A stretch of 64,000 nt of DNA, taken from positions 30,836 through 94,835 of the forward strand of contig DYKG01000008.1 in assembly GCA_020722725.1 (NCBI GenBank), given 5' to 3'. The first letter of the stretch is position 1. Every line of letters starts with the position of its first letter. The position numbers and the translations under genes were made by a program. A model generated the notes under the pieces. That model ran no database searches. It saw only the letters and a list, made by a program, of their open reading frames with translations, and was not told the DNA's origin. Origin of the DNA: Candidatus Methylomirabilis sp. Lineage in GTDB: Bacteria; Muiribacteriota; Ozemobacteria; Ozemobacterales; Ozemobacteraceae. This document shows positions 16,488-24,913 of this stretch, piece after piece.

Positions 16488-17714
16488 TCAGCAGTCTTTG
16501 GTATTTTTTAGATCCGTACCTCTAAGGAAAAACCACAAAGTGCCGATCAGGCCGCAGATAAACGCACCGATAAAATTGGCCTGCGGGCTTATTTCCCAGA
16601 GGATTGCACCGGAAAATGCCCCGACCGAAACTACAATGTCACGATACAGGTAATAGGTGCCGAATGCTGCTGCCTTGCGTCCTTCGGGAGCAAGATCCAT
16701 GATCAGGGCCTTGCGGGTTGGTTCGCCGAATTCTTTCAGGCCTCTGATGAAAAAGGCAATGCTTAACATCCAGAAAGATTTTGAATAAAGCAGAAACAAA
16801 GGGAAGATCGTGAAAAAAACGAAGGTCATGGTGACAAAAGGTTTCTTGGTGCCGCGATCAGCCAGCCAGGCCACTGGAATGTATATCAAAACAGCTGTTG
16901 TCATTTCTATTGTTGATAAAAGACCGAATTCAATGCCTGAAACCTTGTTTAAATTCATGCACCAGAGAACGACGAAGGGGTAGGGGATCTGTTCACAGAA
17001 ACGCACCAGAATATCAGCCACCAGTAGCCTCTTTAATTCAGGTCCCAGCAGGGGTTTTTGCGATTCAGATTCGTCAACTTTTTCCATGGGCTTTTTTTCC
17101 GGTTCAACAATCATGATTTCTTGAAAAATCATCGATATCAGCGCCATCACCAGAGCAGAAATGAAGGCATAACGAACCCCTTCAATTTCGCCATAGCGGG
17201 TTATCAGATAGCCGCCGATAACCGGCCCCAGAGCCATGGGAATGCGCCGGATCAATGAGTGAACCGAGACGCCCATGGTTCGCTTGTTTTTGGGCAGAAC
17301 CTCTGAAATCAGACCCATTGTTGCAGGTAGTGAAAGTGAGGTCCAGCTTATAAACAAAACAGAACCAAGCATGACGGCCCATATGCTTGGAATCATTATA
17401 ACCAGAAGATAGCCGGAGATTGCCACCAGGTTGAAGATCATCAGGGATTTTTTCGTGCCATAGCGGTCAGCCAGCCAGCCGCCGGGAAACGAGTATAGAG
17501 CTGAAAGAAGGTTATCGAGTGAATTCAGCAGACCAACCATGTAAGCGCCGCCGCCGAGAGCTACCAGATAGATTGGCAGAAATCTTTCTGCCATTTTTTC
17601 GCCGAGCCCGATAAGTATGCACATGCCCAGAACGCCGACAACGCTTTTTTTCAGCCCGAAAAATTCGATAAATCGCACCAGTTTTGAATTGTTTTCAGTT
17701 GTTTCAGTATTCAT
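16488..17714 (-). CDS. Major facilitator superfamily transporter
   Basis: 408 residues, twelve predicted spans in two halves. The MFS loop 2-3 motif is seen as GGWLADRYGTKKSLM near residue 78, and its counterpart in the second half as AWLADRGTKKPFV near 287. Segments like RTMGVSVHSLIRRIPMALGPVIGGYL resemble motif C-type antiporter sequences. It is probably a drug or metabolite exporter, but the substrate cannot be read. The N-terminus has about 25 cytosolic residues. A weak AAGGTAA precedes the start. It is a single gene, convergent with the hypothetical gene ending at 16446. Confidence 0.88.
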   Translation of the reverse strand: MNTETTENNSKLVRFIEFFGLKKSVVGVLGMCILIGLGEKMAERFLPIYLVALGGGAYMVGLLNSLDNLLSALYSFPGGWLADRYGTKKSLMIFNLVAISGYLLVIMIPSIWAVMLGSVLFISWTSLSLPATMGLISEVLPKNKRTMGVSVHSLIRRIPMALGPVIGGYLITRYGEIEGVRYAFISALVMALISMIFQEIMIVEPEKKPMEKVDESESQKPLLGPELKRLLVADILVRFCEQIPYPFVVLWCMNLNKVSGIEFGLLSTIEMTTAVLIYIPVAWLADRGTKKPFVTMTFVFFTIFPLFLLYSKSFWMLSIAFFIRGLKEFGEPTRKALIMDLAPEGRKAAAFGTYYLYRDIVVSVGAFSGAILWEISPQANFIGAFICGLIGTLWFFLRGTDLKNTKDC

Positions 17715-18064
17715 TAAAAAATATTACCTTATGGAAGGTGAGTTTTGAAGAGGTTCGTTGTCAAATTTCTGCAAATCAGATAACAATACCAGGTATTGCT
17801 TTTAAATTCTGCATATCATCTAATGCAAGTAACCAAAATTTCAAACAAAATTGATAACCCGCTGGGCCACAAGTGTGCATCGTAGATTTTTCAGCTTCGG
17901 CAAAATCTGGAACGCTTCTGTAATTGGGGTATGCTGATTGGCAATTGTTTTTTTACTAAATTTGTTTTTCACTTTAATTCGGGCATGAGGTAAGATTAAC
18001 TCCTGCACCGAAAATTTGAACCGGTTGCACATTTGAATACTGCATATTTTCGTAAGGGGCTATC
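17715..18064. other. 350-bp gap without a convincing gene
   Basis: AT-rich spacer between divergent MFS and gnd genes. A 63-codon minus-strand frame (17841-18032) has no family signature, no binding site and a basic, low-complexity look. I see no tRNA, clear promoter or repeat. AAGGGG just before 18065 is the ribosome binding site of gnd. Confidence 0.5.
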
Positions 18065-19492
18065 ATGAATAGTTTAGCTGATATTGGTTTGATCGGTCTC
18101 GGGGTTATGGGGCAAAGCCTGATTCTGAATTTGCACGATAAGGGGTTCGCAGTTTCATGCTATAACCGTTCCGCTGACGGGCTTCATCAATTCATCAATA
18201 CCAGGGCGGCTGGAAAAAGCATTCAGGGTTTTACCGACCTGCATGATTTTGTTGTAAGCCTGAGTCGCCCCCGAAAAATCATTCTGATGATACCCGCCGG
18301 GAAACCGGTTGATCAAAACATCGAGCTTCTTCTGCCTTTGCTCGAACCAGGCGATGTAATCATCGACGGCGGAAATTCCCATTATGAGGACAGCAATCGC
18401 AGGAACGCTTATCTCCTGGAAAAAGGCCTTCTTTTTATCGGTCTCGGCGTGTCTGGTGGCGAAGAAGGCGCTTTGAAAGGCCCATCGCTGATGCCAGGAG
18501 GAAATGCAACTGCCTGGCCGATAGTAAAGCCCTTTTTACAGAAAATTGCCGCCAGATTGCCCGACGGCAGCGCCTGCTGCGAATGGATGGGCGAGGGTGG
18601 GGCGGGTCACTTTGTTAAGATGGTTCACAATGGCATCGAATACGGCGACATGCAGCTGATATGTGAAGCATTCCATCTTATGCAGACTGGCATTGGCATG
18701 AACTATGATGAAATGAAAAAAACATTTGAAAACTGGAACAGGAGTGATCTAAGTTCATACCTGATCGAAATTACCGCGGATATCATGTCGGCGAAAGACC
18801 CACAAACGGGTCGGCCAATGCTCGACATGATTCTCGATGCAGCTGGTCAAAAGGGCACCGGCAGCTGGACTGCCCAGATAGCTCTCGATATGGGGGTTGC
18901 GATTCCGCAGATTGCCGAAGCGGTGTTTGCACGAAGTCTGTCGGCAATAAAAGCTCAACGAGAACAGGCCGCCGGAAAACTTGGATGGCAAGCCCCAGAA
19001 AACCTTTTCGATCGGCAGGAGATGGTAAAGAATCTTGAAAAAGCGGTTTACGCCGCTAAAATCTGTTCTTACGCCCAGGGTTTCGGCCTGTTGCATGCCG
19101 CTTCAGACAGGTTTTCCTGGAAGCTTGACTATGCCAACATTGCACAGGTCTGGCGTGCCGGTTGCATAATCAGGGCCGAGTTTCTTACCAGCATTAAAAA
19201 AGCATTTGAAAAAGACAGTGACCTTGAAAACCTGCTGATGGCAGAATTCGTTGGTAAAAAAATCGATCTTGCAGCCCAGAAAGGCTGGCGTGAAATAATC
19301 AAATTTGCCATCGACCAGGGCATTCCGGTTCCTTCGATGAGTTCGGCGCTGAATTATTTTGACGGCTACCGCTGTGCGCGGCTGCCGGCCAATCTTTTAC
19401 AGGCGCAGCGAGATTATTTCGGCGCTCATACCTTCGAGCGCGTTGACCGCCCGCGCGGCGAATTTTTCCACCACATCTGGTTAGAGAATTAG
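18065..19492 (+). CDS. gnd: 6-phosphogluconate dehydrogenase, decarboxylating
   Basis: 475 residues. It converts 6-phosphogluconate to ribulose 5-phosphate with NADP+ in the oxidative pentose phosphate pathway. It has the N-terminal dinucleotide fold GLIGLGVMGQSL (residues 9-20), the substrate motif GVSGGEEGALKGPSLMPGG around 130, and the catalytic Lys/Asn/His block HFVKMVHNGIEYGDMQLI around 183. The long helical C-terminal domain ends with YFGAHTFERVDRPRGEFFHH. Length matches the dimeric long form. AAGGGG precedes the ATG. There is no zwf or pgl next to it in this window. Confidence 0.97.
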   Translation: MNSLADIGLIGLGVMGQSLILNLHDKGFAVSCYNRSADGLHQFINTRAAGKSIQGFTDLHDFVVSLSRPRKIILMIPAGKPVDQNIELLLPLLEPGDVIIDGGNSHYEDSNRRNAYLLEKGLLFIGLGVSGGEEGALKGPSLMPGGNATAWPIVKPFLQKIAARLPDGSACCEWMGEGGAGHFVKMVHNGIEYGDMQLICEAFHLMQTGIGMNYDEMKKTFENWNRSDLSSYLIEITADIMSAKDPQTGRPMLDMILDAAGQKGTGSWTAQIALDMGVAIPQIAEAVFARSLSAIKAQREQAAGKLGWQAPENLFDRQEMVKNLEKAVYAAKICSYAQGFGLLHAASDRFSWKLDYANIAQVWRAGCIIRAEFLTSIKKAFEKDSDLENLLMAEFVGKKIDLAAQKGWREIIKFAIDQGIPVPSMSSALNYFDGYRCARLPANLLQAQRDYFGAHTFERVDRPRGEFFHHIWLEN

Positions 19493-19509
19493 AGCGGCAG
19501 GTTAAAATT

Positions 19510-20673
19510 TTAATTCAAATCAATCTGGTATTTTTTAGAATAGTATTCTGAACTTTGGGGGCGGCGACGAAAATCTTCGGTTACGATTCCGGGTCGCAGA
19601 TAGATGCCGGGGGTTGCCGATACCGCTTCGGTCTGGTTCGAGTTGTATTTTTTGTCAAGCAGATCGATGTTTAAAACAAATGAGGTAAAAATATTCAGCA
19701 CCAGCAGTATAAGCAGCTGTTGTCCGCTGAAATTAAAATGCCAGGCAAGCAGTGGAAAAATAAGAAGAAGCAGGGGCAGCTGGTAAGAAATTTCCAATGG
19801 AATTTTAAAAAATAGCATTGAATGAATCAGCAGGGCAGTCAGAACAGACAAGTTTACCAGGTTACCAGGATTGCTTTTTTGAAGAAAAAGTCGGTTTTTC
19901 CAGGCGCAGACCAGCAGCCACAAAGTCGGTAAGAGACCGAATAAAAAAAGATTTTTGTAGAGAAATCGCGAGACGTGCCCAAACAATGACCATTCTACCG
20001 CCGCGTAACTGAAAAAACCGAAGCTGTAGCCGGCGCTGCGATAGCCTGGAAAAAACAGGGATAATGTAAGAAACATTGCCAGAAGCGTTGAAACGGTAAG
20101 TCTGGAAAAGCCTGTTTTATCGTATCTGTAAGTTTTAAAGAGAAAATACAGATAAATGGCAAGAATCAGCAGAGCGTTTCCTGGTCGGGATGATAGGGCC
20201 GTCGCAGTTGCCGGTGCCGCCATCAGAGGCCGGCCATCAATAAGCAGCCGCAGCGCCAGAAGAATGAAAAAAAGGCTGTAGATGTAATCGATCGAGGTGG
20301 TGGCGGCCAGCACGAACCAGGGGTTGAAAGCTACGCACAGCACCAGCAGCAGCGCGGATTTTTCCGGCATAAAAATGCTCAGCATTCGATGAAAAAGGTA
20401 TAAGGATGCCACGGCAAGTAATGCCGATACCGCGTTTGAAAGCCAGTGCCCCGCAAGGTAAGAGCTGATACCGATGATCAATTCGGGAACCAGATAACCT
20501 GGTGGGCGTGAGAACTGATAACCCTCGCCATTGATGAGTTGGCGGCCACTGCGAATCATAAGATAAGTGTCGCAGTCGTTGCCGAAACCCCCAAGCCCGA
20601 TCAGAATATAGATTGCCAGCAACAGCGCCAAAGGCAGGCGCAGGTTGATCGTTTTTTCAGTCTCTGAGTTCAT
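19510..20673 (-). CDS. GT-C-fold membrane glycosyltransferase (GT39/ArnT-like)
   Basis: 387 residues from Met at 20673. A frame extending to 20823 exists, but its first 50 residues look non-coding and run into the proS start. It is an integral membrane protein with 9-11 spans. The first extracytoplasmic loop contains GGFGNDCDTYLMIRSGRQLI and FSRPPGYLVPE, the Asp-containing loop and R-P-P-G segment of the lipid-linked sugar-using GT39/ArnT/PMT group. The catalytic Asp is probably in NDCD. The acceptor is unknown. No other envelope-glycan genes lie nearby. The protein ends in a soluble 45-residue tail. Confidence 0.75.
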   Translation of the reverse strand: MNSETEKTINLRLPLALLLAIYILIGLGGFGNDCDTYLMIRSGRQLINGEGYQFSRPPGYLVPELIIGISSYLAGHWLSNAVSALLAVASLYLFHRMLSIFMPEKSALLLVLCVAFNPWFVLAATTSIDYIYSLFFILLALRLLIDGRPLMAAPATATALSSRPGNALLILAIYLYFLFKTYRYDKTGFSRLTVSTLLAMFLTLSLFFPGYRSAGYSFGFFSYAAVEWSLFGHVSRFLYKNLFLFGLLPTLWLLVCAWKNRLFLQKSNPGNLVNLSVLTALLIHSMLFFKIPLEISYQLPLLLLIFPLLAWHFNFSGQQLLILLVLNIFTSFVLNIDLLDKKYNSNQTEAVSATPGIYLRPGIVTEDFRRRPQSSEYYSKKYQIDLN

Positions 20674-20814
20674 CGGTCTATAAGTAACAGCAAAACCGGC
20701 TGATGTCCAGTCAGGTTGGATTAAAAAGTTTAAGCAGGGGCTGTGTAAAATCTTAATTTTGTGGTATGTTTCTTCGTTCAAATTTGAAACCTGTGAAAAG
20801 GAACCAGCAATGCC

Positions 20815-22068
20815 ATGAGACAATCAAGACTTTTTACCAAAACTTCCAAGACTCTGCCAAAAGACGAAGTGAGCATAAATTCGCAGCTTCTGTTGAAAAG
20901 CGGTTTTATCGATAAGGAATTTGCTGGTGTCTATTCGTTTCTGCCTCTTGGGCATCGCGTTCTGAACAAGATCATCAACGTCATTCGTCAGGAAATGAAC
21001 GCCATCGACGGCCAGGAAATTCTCATGACCGCGCTGCAGTCGCCTCAGACCTGGGAACCAACCGACCGCTGGGATGACGCGAAAATGGATGTGTGGTTCA
21101 AGACCGAATTGAAAAACGGCAGTCAGCTTGGTCTGGCACCAACTCATGAAGAGCCTCTGACAAAAATGATGAAAAAGTTTATCAACTCCTATAAAGATCT
21201 GCCGGCCTATGCCTATCAGTTTCAGACCAAGTTTCGCAATGAAACCCGGGCAAAATCGGGGATCTTGCGCACCCGTGAATTCATCATGAAGGATCTCTAC
21301 TCTTTCTGCCGCGACCAGGCTGAGCTCGATGAATATTATGAACGCGCAAAGAATGCCTATATTAAGATTTTCAATCGCCTTGGTATCGGTGAAATAACCT
21401 ATGTTACCTATGCTTCGGGTGGCACTTTCAGCAAATTCAGCCATGAATTTCAGACTTTGTGCGAATATGGCGAAGACTTGATCTATATCAACGAAGAAAA
21501 GAAAATCGCGATCAACCGCGAGATTTTCGTCGATGAAGTAATCGCTGAATTCGGCCTGAGCCGCAATGATTTCGTGGAAAAGAAGGCCATCGAGGTTGGC
21601 AATATTTTCAAACTGGGAACCAAATTTTCTGATGGCCTGAGCCTTCAGTATGTCGATGAAAAAGGTGAAAGAAAGCCGGTAATCATGGGCAGTTACGGCA
21701 TCGGGCCCGGCCGCGTCATGGGTACCATTGTTGAAACGCACAATGATGAAAAAGGCATTATCTGGCCGAAAGAAGTTGCACCGTATCAGGTACACATCGT
21801 TTCGCTCGGCAAAGAAGAAAGCATTATGGCCGAATCAGAAAAGCTTTATCGCATGCTGAACGAAAATGGCTTCGAAACCCTTTGGGATGACCGGGTCAAC
21901 CTGAACCCCGGTGCTAAATTCGCTGACTCAGATCTGATCGGATGCCCGGTTCGTGTTACTGTCAGCGGCAAGAACATCGAAAATCGCCAGTATGAAGTCA
22001 AACGTCGCTCTGGTGGCGAAGTTGAATTTATCCCCCAGGATAACATCATCGATTATCTGAATAAGTAA
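20815..22068 (+). CDS. proS: Prolyl-tRNA synthetase, short form without editing insertion
   Basis: 417 residues. It charges tRNA-Pro. The class II core is complete: motif 1 region AGVYSFLPLGHRVLNKI, motif 2 FRNETRAKSGILRTREFIMKDLYSF (around 140-165), motif 3 GSYGIGPGRVMGTIVE (around 295), and the anticodon-binding domain to the end (DDRVNLNPGAKFADSDLIGCPVRV). Bacterial-type enzymes normally carry a ~180-residue INS editing domain between motifs 2 and 3. Here that region is only about 125 residues, so misacylated Ala-tRNA-Pro must be cleared in trans or not at all. AAGGA (20798-20802) is spaced for an out-of-frame ATG at 20810, not for this start at 20815. Confidence 0.93.
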   Translation: MRQSRLFTKTSKTLPKDEVSINSQLLLKSGFIDKEFAGVYSFLPLGHRVLNKIINVIRQEMNAIDGQEILMTALQSPQTWEPTDRWDDAKMDVWFKTELKNGSQLGLAPTHEEPLTKMMKKFINSYKDLPAYAYQFQTKFRNETRAKSGILRTREFIMKDLYSFCRDQAELDEYYERAKNAYIKIFNRLGIGEITYVTYASGGTFSKFSHEFQTLCEYGEDLIYINEEKKIAINREIFVDEVIAEFGLSRNDFVEKKAIEVGNIFKLGTKFSDGLSLQYVDEKGERKPVIMGSYGIGPGRVMGTIVETHNDEKGIIWPKEVAPYQVHIVSLGKEESIMAESEKLYRMLNENGFETLWDDRVNLNPGAKFADSDLIGCPVRVTVSGKNIENRQYEVKRRSGGEVEFIPQDNIIDYLNK

Positions 22069-22107
22069 TCTGATTCTACAAAAATATACTTAAGATTTGT
22101 TTCAACA

Positions 22108-22148
22108 ACGGTCATTTTGACCCATTGTGTGGGTTCAATGACCGTTTT
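22108..22148. terminator. Hairpin element, copy 2 (terminator between proS and tgt)
   Basis: The arms ACGGTCATT (22108-22116) and AATGACCGT (22137-22145) are perfect, with further pairing of GACCCA and GGGTT inside, followed by TTT. It lies between convergent genes and shares its core with the element at 1967-2003. The 150 bases beyond it hold no gene. Confidence 0.6.
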
Positions 22149-22302
22149 GGTTTTCGACCCTGCTTCGCTTAATCTGCGAACGGTTGGCGAGCTTCACAAG
22201 GTTTATACAAAAGCTCATTGAACAATTTATTACTGTCATCGCTCGCCGAGCTTTTGCCCTGAATCAGCCAATCTGGTTTTTGAGCTGGTTACAGATTTAA
22301 AA

Positions 22303-24321
22303 TTAAAAATTGAATTGTGGGTGATTGCGAAGTTTATGGCAAAGGTCGGTTTTATCTTCTTCAGAAAGGTGGTTTTGAAAGGGCAGCTGATTCTGACAGA
22401 AATTTTTGAGCCAGTCACGATTCAAAAGTGCTGAAGACCATGGGTGATTGGCACTGGTTTTATTAGGCAGATAAGCAACCGTCGATTCACCGCTGAAAGA
22501 GGTGCTGACACCGCGACCCACCATAAAACCCGCAGAAAGAAGGGCAAGTCTTGCTTCAATGCTGTTGATTGAAGTGATCAATTCGGTTGGGCGACCGTTG
22601 CACAGTCTTTTTATCGTTGCGAAGGTATCGCTTTGCCAAAGTTCGGTTTCGCTGTCTGGGGAAAAGGGATCATAAAAAATCAGATGAGGTGGTGCAGCGC
22701 GTGCCATTGATACGCGAATATCACCATCGAGCATTTGAATCGAGATCAAACCAGAAGGGTGGTTCCATTCATCCTGTGTCAGCAGTTTGTGGGGGGCGCT
22801 GTGGCGAAGATGGGGAAATCGATTCGGGTCTTTGCAGGCAAGTTTGAGCGGGTCTAAATCTTTCTCGAAGGTGAAAATATGTATTGGTCTTAATTTGCCG
22901 TAATGGCTCAACAGTTCTTCGCTGCAGTTTATTATCGCCATCAGGTTGGTGGCGGCTCCGAGCCAGATATCCCAGATTATGAGCGGTTCCTCTGAAAAGT
23001 TCAACAGTTTTTGATTTAGCCGAGCCTGCTCAATGTATAATTTTACCGCATCTTTTTCAGGCTGGCTGGCAGAAATGAAAATTTCTCCTGAGCTTATCTG
23101 GCGGATACTTGAGGTGCCTTCTTCAAGATCGACAATTTCATAATCTCCAAGGCGGGCTGGTTTGGGAGATGATTTTACTCTTGGTGGAACTCCAGGGTTC
23201 TGCTCGTCTTTGCGATCGAGCTCGCTTTTCATTGCTTCATAAAATGACCAGAAAGTGCCCGCCAGAATGTTCTCGCGTATCTCATGCATCAGGCGGTGGT
23301 AATAATGAACATTATGAAAGGTTAGAAGCTCGTTACCAAGAATTTCGCCGGCTTTTATCAGATGATGCAGGTAAGCCCGGCTGTAATTGCGGCAGGCATG
23401 GCAAGAGCAGCGGCTGTCGATGGGCTTTTCTGACATTTTATAAACCTGGCGGCGAAAGTGGATCATACCATGGGAAGTGAAGGCAACGCCACGGTGGGCC
23501 AGCTGCGATGGCATGATGCAGTCGAACATGTCAACGCCGCGATGAACTGCTTCGAGAATATCGAGTGGGGTTCCTACTCCCATAAGGTAGCGGGGCAGGC
23601 TGTCGGGGATCAAGTCGGTGACCAGGCCGGTGAATTCATACCGTTCCTGCTGGGTTTCGCCGACTGCCAGACCGCCAATGGCGAGCCCGTCAAACGGCAG
23701 TTTCTTAAGAAACTCAGAGCTTAATTCGCGCAACTCCGGAAAACATGCACCCTGGATAATGCCGAAAAGAGCCTGGGGTGAGTCGCCCCTGGCTTCGAGC
23801 GATCGTACTGCCCACCGGTGGGTCAATTCAACCGCCCGTTTTGCCTGATCAAAATCTGCTTTGCTGGGTATGCACTGGTCGAGCACCATCATGATATCGC
23901 TGCCGATGGCCCGCTGCATTTCAATACTGGTTTCTGGAGATAGAAGAAAAGTTTTGCCATCGACGTAGCTTTGAAAAGTTGCGCCTTCTTCATTCATGGC
24001 TCTTGCATGGGGCAGAGAAAAAATTTGAAATCCCCCCGAATCGGTTAAAACCGGACCCTTCCAGTTCATGAAGCTGTGAATGCCGCCGAATTTTTTAAAA
24101 ACTTCGATGCCTGGGCGCAGCAGCAGGTGATAAGTATTGGCAAGAATTATCTGAGAGCCGGCATCTACCAGGCCTTCGACGGTAAGGCCCTTTACTGATG
24201 CCTGAGTGCCTACCGGCATGAATACGGGCGTTTTTATTTCGCCATGCATAGTATGCATGCGCCCGGCCCGGGCTTTTGAGCCAGTTGCCCGACGTTCAAG
24301 GCTGAAGCTGAATTTCGCCAT
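22303..24321 (-). CDS. tgt: tRNA-guanine transglycosylase fused to an MnmC-like methyltransferase domain
   Basis: 672 residues; normal bacterial Tgt is about 375. Residues 1-375 are a full Tgt, which exchanges G34 for preQ1 in GUN-anticodon tRNAs. It has TDSGGFQIFSL, GIIQGACF, GLAIGGLAVGE, the nucleophile Asp in RGVDMFDC, and zinc ligands CSCHAC with a distal His near 337. A linker of about 30 residues (QNPGVPPRVKSSPKPARL) leads to residues 390-640. There LIIWDIWLGAATNLMAII is an altered SAM-binding loop and LIFYDPFSPDSETELW matches the DxFSPxxNPELW block of the DUF752/MnmC methyltransferase family. MnmC acts on U34, so both halves belong to wobble-base modification. ATG at 24321 is preferred to a TTG one codon earlier. 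Confidence 0.92.
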   Translation of the reverse strand: MAKFSFSLERRATGSKARAGRMHTMHGEIKTPVFMPVGTQASVKGLTVEGLVDAGSQIILANTYHLLLRPGIEVFKKFGGIHSFMNWKGPVLTDSGGFQIFSLPHARAMNEEGATFQSYVDGKTFLLSPETSIEMQRAIGSDIMMVLDQCIPSKADFDQAKRAVELTHRWAVRSLEARGDSPQALFGIIQGACFPELRELSSEFLKKLPFDGLAIGGLAVGETQQERYEFTGLVTDLIPDSLPRYLMGVGTPLDILEAVHRGVDMFDCIMPSQLAHRGVAFTSHGMIHFRRQVYKMSEKPIDSRCSCHACRNYSRAYLHHLIKAGEILGNELLTFHNVHYYHRLMHEIRENILAGTFWSFYEAMKSELDRKDEQNPGVPPRVKSSPKPARLGDYEIVDLEEGTSSIRQISSGEIFISASQPEKDAVKLYIEQARLNQKLLNFSEEPLIIWDIWLGAATNLMAIINCSEELLSHYGKLRPIHIFTFEKDLDPLKLACKDPNRFPHLRHSAPHKLLTQDEWNHPSGLISIQMLDGDIRVSMARAAPPHLIFYDPFSPDSETELWQSDTFATIKRLCNGRPTELITSINSIEARLALLSAGFMVGRGVSTSFSGESTVAYLPNKTSANHPWSSALLNRDWLKNFCQNQLPFQNHLSEEDKTDLCHKLRNHPQFNF

Positions 24322-24532
24322 CAATCAGATTTCCGTGGTTTCAATTGATTATCTATCTTGGAGAAAAATTTTAACCGTGAAAGATTTATAAGTCAAAGCA
24401 AATCTGTTATTCTTTCGTTTGAGAATAAACCTTGCAAAATAAGGTCTGGATAATGTTTGAGAAAAATGGTGCGGTTGAGTTCGATATCTATAACTAAAAT
24501 GAGGTTGCCAATGAAAATGCAAAATTCTTATT

Positions 24533-24913
24533 GTGGATGATGAACCGGTTAATTGCCGACTTTTGCGGGAATACCTTGCTGGCCATGCATGTTGCGATGC
24601 GGTTTTAAATGGTGAAGATGCGATAAAAATGTTTGAACTGGCTCATAAAACAAGGAATTCCTATCAAATGATTTTACTTGATATTGCGATGCCTGACATG
24701 GACGGCATGGAGGTTCTTGAAAAAATCAGGTCTTATGAAGAGAGCTGCGGTATACCCCTGGGCAGGGGGGTAAAAATAATAATGGTCACTGCCCTTAAAG
24801 AAACCTTTATGCAGTCCTTCAAGAAGGGTGCCGAAGATTATATTTTGAAGCCCGTCGAACTTAATGCCCTGCTCGGTAAGTTAAATGAGCACCTTGGGTC
24901 CATTCAGGCCTGA
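24533..24913 (+). CDS. Stand-alone response-regulator receiver domain, start disrupted
   Basis: The frame encodes a single REC domain: acidic pair DDE at its very start, phospho-acceptor Asp in MILLDIAMPDMDG, conserved Thr in IIMVTALK, and Lys in YILKPVE. There is no output domain. A GTG at 24533 is the first start codon, but it would delete the first strand. The in-frame sequence upstream (AAA-ATT-CTT-ATT-GTG, KILIV) restores the usual KILIVDDEP. The good ATG at 24511, with GAGGT at 24501-24505, is out of frame by one base. So either one base was gained near 24517-24524 or the assembly has an error. The gene is tail-to-tail with the histidine kinase, overlapping by 10 bases. Confidence 0.75.
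   Translation: MDDEPVNCRLLREYLAGHACCDAVLNGEDAIKMFELAHKTRNSYQMILLDIAMPDMDGMEVLEKIRSYEESCGIPLGRGVKIIMVTALKETFMQSFKKGAEDYILKPVELNALLGKLNEHLGSIQA

Noticed and set aside
17841..18032. 63-codon minus-strand frame in the gap before gnd
   Set aside because: No motif, no ribosome binding site, and a very basic low-information sequence; treated as non-coding.
20824..21795. 323-codon open frame on the minus strand
   Set aside because: It lies exactly opposite proS, whose class II synthetase motifs are unmistakable; the antisense frame has no family signature and is a by-product of codon bias.
24904..24913. Overlap of receiver and kinase genes as an assembly error
   Set aside because: A 10-base tail-to-tail overlap is normal in this window (the HEAT and rhomboid genes also overlap by 10); only the 5' frameshifts are suspect.
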